Source: Polaromonas sp.
GTDB lineage: Bacteria > Pseudomonadota > Gammaproteobacteria > Burkholderiales > Burkholderiaceae_C
Assembly (NCBI RefSeq): GCF_012927415.1
Contig: NZ_JABBPF010000161.1
Span: 1 to 64,000 of the forward strand
DNA: 64,000 bases
Direction of reading: 5' to 3'
The notes beneath the pieces were generated by a model. It had not been told where the DNA came from. It saw only the letters and a list, made by a program, of their open reading frames with translations, and made no database searches. Positions 61,180 to 64,000 of this stretch are shown here, in pieces. The translations under genes were made by a program, and so were the position numbers. Numbering within the stretch: position 1 is the first letter of the stretch; every line of letters starts with the position of its first letter.

Positions 61180-64000
61180 AAGCCCGCTCTGCCGCGGCCC
61201 GTGGCGCGCCCGGGTTGGCGGGGTTTGCGCGCTGTAGCGCCGCCGCCCGACGGGCTGGACAGGGTGTCCCGGGAAAACGCCAAGCTGCGGCGCACCTTCC
61301 CGGTGTCAAATTCCGCGTCCGGACTCACCTCTGCCGAGGCCTTGCGGGCAACCGGCTCATCGGCGGCCTGGTCCAGTTGCGCCACCATCCGTGCGATCCG
61401 CACTGCCACGCTTTCATTGGACAGTTGTTCGCGAAAGCGCTCGACCATCAGCGGAAAGGCAAACGGGGTGGGCCGCACGAGGGTTTGAACGACCAGCCGC
61501 TGCGTATTCATGCGTGCCAGCGTATCGCGCAGCCGGCCGATTTCCAGCTCCTGGGCAAGCAACTCCTGCTCGGCCTGCAAGAGCAGCCGGTTGGCCGGGT
61601 CATATTTCCGGAAAACCTCGTAAAACAGCGACGATGAAGCCTGGAGCTGCTTGTTACTGCGCTTTTCACCGGGATAACCCTGAAAAATCAGGCCCGACAC
61701 CCGGGCAATTTCCCGAAAGCGGCGCTGCGCCAGTTCGGTCGCGTTCAGGCTGGCAAGCACTTCGTGCAGCAGTGCCGCGCGCTCATCGTGCTGGGCCAGC
61801 GCTTCCTGCGAGCGGGCATCATGGCCAGACTTGAGCACTTCTGGCAGCAGTCTGGGCCAGTCCACCTCGGTCGCGCTGAGCAGTTCAAAACCATAGTCGT
61901 TGACGGCGATGGAAAACGTACGTGGCGCATGCTGCGCCACGCGCCAGGCGATCAGGTTGGCCAGGCCCAGATGCACCGGCCGACCCGCGAAGGGGTATAA
62001 AAACAGATGCCAGCCTTCACGCGTTTTAAGCACCTCGGCCAGCAGCGTTTGCGGTGTCGGCAGGGCCGACCAGCGCTGCTGCAGCTGCAGCAACGGCTGC
62101 ACGCAGCGCAGCTCGGGCGTTTCATAGCGGCCTTCCCCGGCAAGCGCGAGCTGCAGCACGACCGCGTCGGCCAGCGTGGTGGACAGCGGCATGCGCCCGC
62201 CGTTCCAGCGCGGTACGGCGGGGCGCCTGGCTTTGGCGCGGCGCACCCAGGCGGTCATCTCGTGGATCCGGACCAGTTCCAGCAGACGCCCGCCAAACAG
62301 GAAACAGTCGCCGGGTTTGAGGCGCGCGGCAAAGCTTTCTTCCACCGTACCGATTTTTGTGCCAGCGACGTACTGCACTGCCATGCTGGCGTCGCTCACG
62401 ATGGTGCCGATATTCATCCGGTGGCGCCGCGCCAGCCGTGCGTCGGGCACGCGCCAAATGCCCTGCCCGTCAGGCACGGCACGCCGGTAGTCTGGGTAAA
62501 CCGCCAAAGATGGACCGCCTTGCGCGACGAAGGACAAGCACCATTCCCAGTTGTCCCGCGACAAGGCGGCATATGCCGCCGTGCTGCGCACTTCTGCATA
62601 CAGGTCGTCCGGCAAAAAACCGCCGCCGAGGGCAATCGTGACGATGTGCTGCACCAGCACATCAAGCGGCTGCAAGGGTGAACTGCGTGTTTCGATATGG
62701 CCCGCCACAATCGCCGCGCGGGCCGCGGCGCCTTCCACCATCTCGATGCTGTGGGTGGGCACCAGGGTGATCCGTGACGGCCGGCCCGGCGCGTGGCCAG
62801 AGCGGCCGGCGCGCTGCCGCAGCCGCGCCCCCCCTGTGGGGGAGCCGAGTTGGCGGACGCGCACGACCCGGCAAAAATAAACACCCAGATCCAGGCGGGG
62901 GGTAGAGACCCCCGCCAGGAGCGCCCCACTTTTAAGGCCGAGTTCCACCCATTCGCGCACCGCCCGGTCAAGCGAGCCATGGTGCAGTGCAATCAGCCCG
63001 GCCCAGTCCGGCCGCGCTTCCAGCATTGCCTGGTACCAGATTTCCGCCTGCGAGCGGGTGTTGGTGAAAACCAGCGTGGTGCTGCTTTTGGCGATTTCTT
63101 CAATCACCTGCGGCAGCATGCTCAGGCCCAGATGTCCGCCCCAGGGAAAACGTTCGGCGCGCTGTGGCAGCAGCGAATCAATGACGAGTTTTTTCGGTAC
63201 CTGACCCTGGACCAACACACCGCCATCATGGCCAAGCAGGGTGTGCATGGCTTCGTGCAGGTTTCCCAACGTGGCCGACATGCCCCAGACCACCAGGCCG
63301 GTATCCGGAGTTCCGGGCGGGGCAAGCCCTTCGGAGGGCGGTGAGCGACGCGAAGCGAGCGAGCGTGGAAACGCCCCCTTCGAGCCGGGGCCGCGGGACT
63401 GGTGTTGCCAGACCGCAGGCGCAGCGGTCCCCCCGGGGGGCAGCGAACCGCACGGAGAAGGGAGCGTGGAGGCCCATTTCCTGAGCCGCGCCAGCGCCAG
63501 CTGCACCTGGACGCCGCGCTTGTTGCCGAGCAGCTCATGCCACTCATCAACCACAACCATCTTCACGCTGCCCAGCACTTCCTCCGCATCGGCGCGGGAA
63601 AGCAGCAAGCAAAGGCTTTCCGGCGTGGTAACCAGCACCGTCGGCAAGCGCTGGTTTTGCGCACTGCGTTCGGCAGCCAGCGTATCGCCGCTGCGCGCGC
63701 CAGCACTCCAGGCGACGAAACGCGGCGCGGCGTCATCATCGCTTGTGGCATTCAACATTTCCAGTGGAAGTTGCAGCGCACGCAATGTGTCGGCTGCCAG
63801 AGCACGCATCGGAGTGATCCACAGCACCGTCAGCGGCGCAGATTTGAGCTTTCCTTTATTTGCTATGTTTTTAATAGCTGACTGGGGCCGATTTACAGGG
63901 ACCTGAACCATGAAAGACATCAAGGCGCCAAGCCAGACGGCATAGGTCTTTCCCGCGCCGGTAGTGGCATGCAGCAGACCCGAGCGGCCTTCGGAAATCG
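61176..64000 (-). CDS. Ligase-associated DNA damage response DEXH-box helicase (5' end outside window)
   Basis: At least 941 residues visible, open to the right edge; Walker A lies just inside it ([19 protein letters not shown], about 63912-63968). DEAD-type motif Ia ([18 protein letters not shown]), II as [11 protein letters not shown] as [13 protein letters not shown] as [14 protein letters not shown]. Lhr-like C-terminal region follows. Two unusual inserts come from dispersed repeats: a palindrome copy (coding AIKNIAN, 63862-63878) just after motif I, and a GC-rich element (about 63300-63472) between LRKW and LVVWG. Homologues read straight through these points, so the inserts likely sit in surface loops. 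Confidence 0.9.
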   Translation of the reverse strand, partial: ISEGRSGLLHATTGAGKTYAVWLGALMSFMVQVPVNRPQSAIKNIANKGKLKSAPLTVLWITPMRALAADTLRALQLPLEMLNATSDDDAAPRFVAWSAGARSGDTLAAERSAQNQRLPTVLVTTPESLCLLLSRADAEEVLGSVKMVVVDEWHELLGNKRGVQVQLALARLRKWASTLPSPCGSLPPGGTAAPAVWQHQSRGPGSKGAFPRSLASRRSPPSEGLAPPGTPDTGLVVWGMSATLGNLHEAMHTLLGHDGGVLVQGQVPKKLVIDSLLPQRAERFPWGGHLGLSMLPQVIEEIAKSSTTLVFTNTRSQAEIWYQAMLEARPDWAGLIALHHGSLDRAVREWVELGLKSGALLAGVSTPRLDLGVYFCRVVRVRQLGSPTGGARLRQRAGRSGHAPGRPSRITLVPTHSIEMVEGAAARAAIVAGHIETRSSPLQPLDVLVQHIVTIALGGGFLPDDLYAEVRSTAAYAALSRDNWEWCLSFVAQGGPSLAVYPDYRRAVPDGQGIWRVPDARLARRHRMNIGTIVSDASMAVQYVAGTKIGTVEESFAARLKPGDCFLFGGRLLELVRIHEMTAWVRRAKARRPAVPRWNGGRMPLSTTLADAVVLQLALAGEGRYETPELRCVQPLLQLQQRWSALPTPQTLLAEVLKTREGWHLFLYPFAGRPVHLGLANLIAWRVAQHAPRTFSIAVNDYGFELLSATEVDWPRLLPEVLKSGHDARSQEALAQHDERAALLHEVLASLNATELAQRRFREIARVSGLIFQGYPGEKRSNKQLQASSSLFYEVFRKYDPANRLLLQAEQELLAQELEIGRLRDTLARMNTQRLVVQTLVRPTPFAFPLMVERFREQLSNESVAVRIARMVAQLDQAADEPVARKASAEVSPDAEFDTGKVRRSLAFSRDTLSSPSGGGATARKPRQPGRATGRGRAGL
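63300..63472. repeat. GC-rich dispersed element inserted in frame in the helicase gene
   Basis: The sequence around 63374-63470 (GGGGCCGCGG, TTGCCAGACCGCAGGCGCAGCG, CCCCCCGGGGGGCAGCG, GGGAGCGTGGAGG) closely matches the 101-bp repeat at 42111-42325. A second degenerate unit (CCCTTCGGAGGGCGG, GAAGCGAGCGAGCGTGG) lies at 63318-63368. Together they add about 58 codons between residues that are contiguous in homologues. Confidence 0.7.
63862..63878. repeat. Dispersed palindrome inside the helicase gene
   Basis: GCTATGTTTTTAATAGC, in frame, between the Walker A region and motif Ia, adding [13 protein letters not shown] or similar residues. Confidence 0.75.

Noticed and set aside
62800..62870. GC-rich run with CCCCCCCTGTGGGGG inside the helicase gene, considered a third GC-rich repeat insertion
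   Set aside because: It encodes the conserved [26 protein letters not shown] stretch of this helicase family, so it is native sequence.
1..64000. CRISPR arrays, prophage, integron or insertion sequences
   Set aside because: No repeated spacer pattern, integrase, transposase or phage structural gene was found; tandem repeats here have no spacers.
1..64000. Long ORFs antisense to GC-rich genes
   Set aside because: High GC makes long open frames on the opposite strand common; none showed family similarity or its own ribosome-binding site.

Overview
The window is a GC-rich, gene-dense chromosomal segment with no integrases, transposases, phage genes or CRISPR array. The gene content points to a betaproteobacterium of the order Burkholderiales, most likely family Comamonadaceae (Polaromonas/Rhodoferax-like). 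Pointers are a PhaM-type PHA-granule protein, DUF3108 and DUF3567 proteins, a HiPIP, a membrane-anchored dihaem cytochrome c5-type protein, the rsmI/yraN/diaA/dolP neighbourhood, a pilT-pilU pair, and many copies of a short AT-rich palindrome (GCTAT..AATAGC) of a kind I associate with this family. The assignment is inference; no rRNA gene is present to confirm it.

Layout. 1-10 kb: end of an aldo/keto reductase, a secreted Ig-like-repeat protein that looks frameshifted, a zinc-ribbon membrane protein, an LplT-PlsC fusion, a FIST sensor protein, phaM, a VOC protein, marC and a fumarylacetoacetate hydrolase-family enzyme. 10-21 kb: DUF3108, DUF3567, an AbrB-type membrane protein, a ChaN-like lipoprotein, an omega-amino-acid transaminase divergent from purU, a secreted metalloprotease-like/Sel1 protein coupled to a LysR regulator, glcD and lrgAB. 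21-26 kb: bactofilin, an orphan BCCP-carboxyltransferase fusion and a stand-alone EF-G.

26-38.4 kb is the most distinctive part. A minus-strand cluster encodes a PgaB-like secreted deacetylase, a processive family-2 glycosyltransferase, a membrane-anchored bactofilin-like beta-helix protein, a secreted six-hairpin glycosidase-like protein, a YaiO-type outer-membrane barrel and a polytopic membrane protein. Divergently there is UDP-GlcNAc 2-epimerase (wecB) followed by a PAS-GGDEF-EAL protein. Together these look like an exopolysaccharide synthesis, modification and export system with a precursor enzyme and a c-di-GMP regulator next to it, and it does not match the standard pga, bcs, pel or alg gene sets.

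38-64 kb: a short-type putA divergent from an Lrp regulator, yggS, pilT-cNMP protein-pilU, a beta-hydroxyacid dehydrogenase, dolP/diaA/yraN divergent from rsmI, a Bcr/CflA exporter, a BamE-like lipoprotein divergent from ytfE (with a good NsrR-like box), a universal stress protein, an EthD protein, HiPIP, tRNA-Arg(CCG), a dihaem cytochrome, a YheT hydrolase operon, a lemA-TPM-TPM operon, and the pdeM/DEXH-helicase pair of the ligase-associated DNA repair system. The helicase runs off the right edge.

Two dispersed repeat families mark the window: a 17-bp AT-rich palindrome and a GC-rich element of about 100 bp. Both occur between genes and also inside genes in frame (putA, yggS, helicase), where they account for protein segments not expected in the family.
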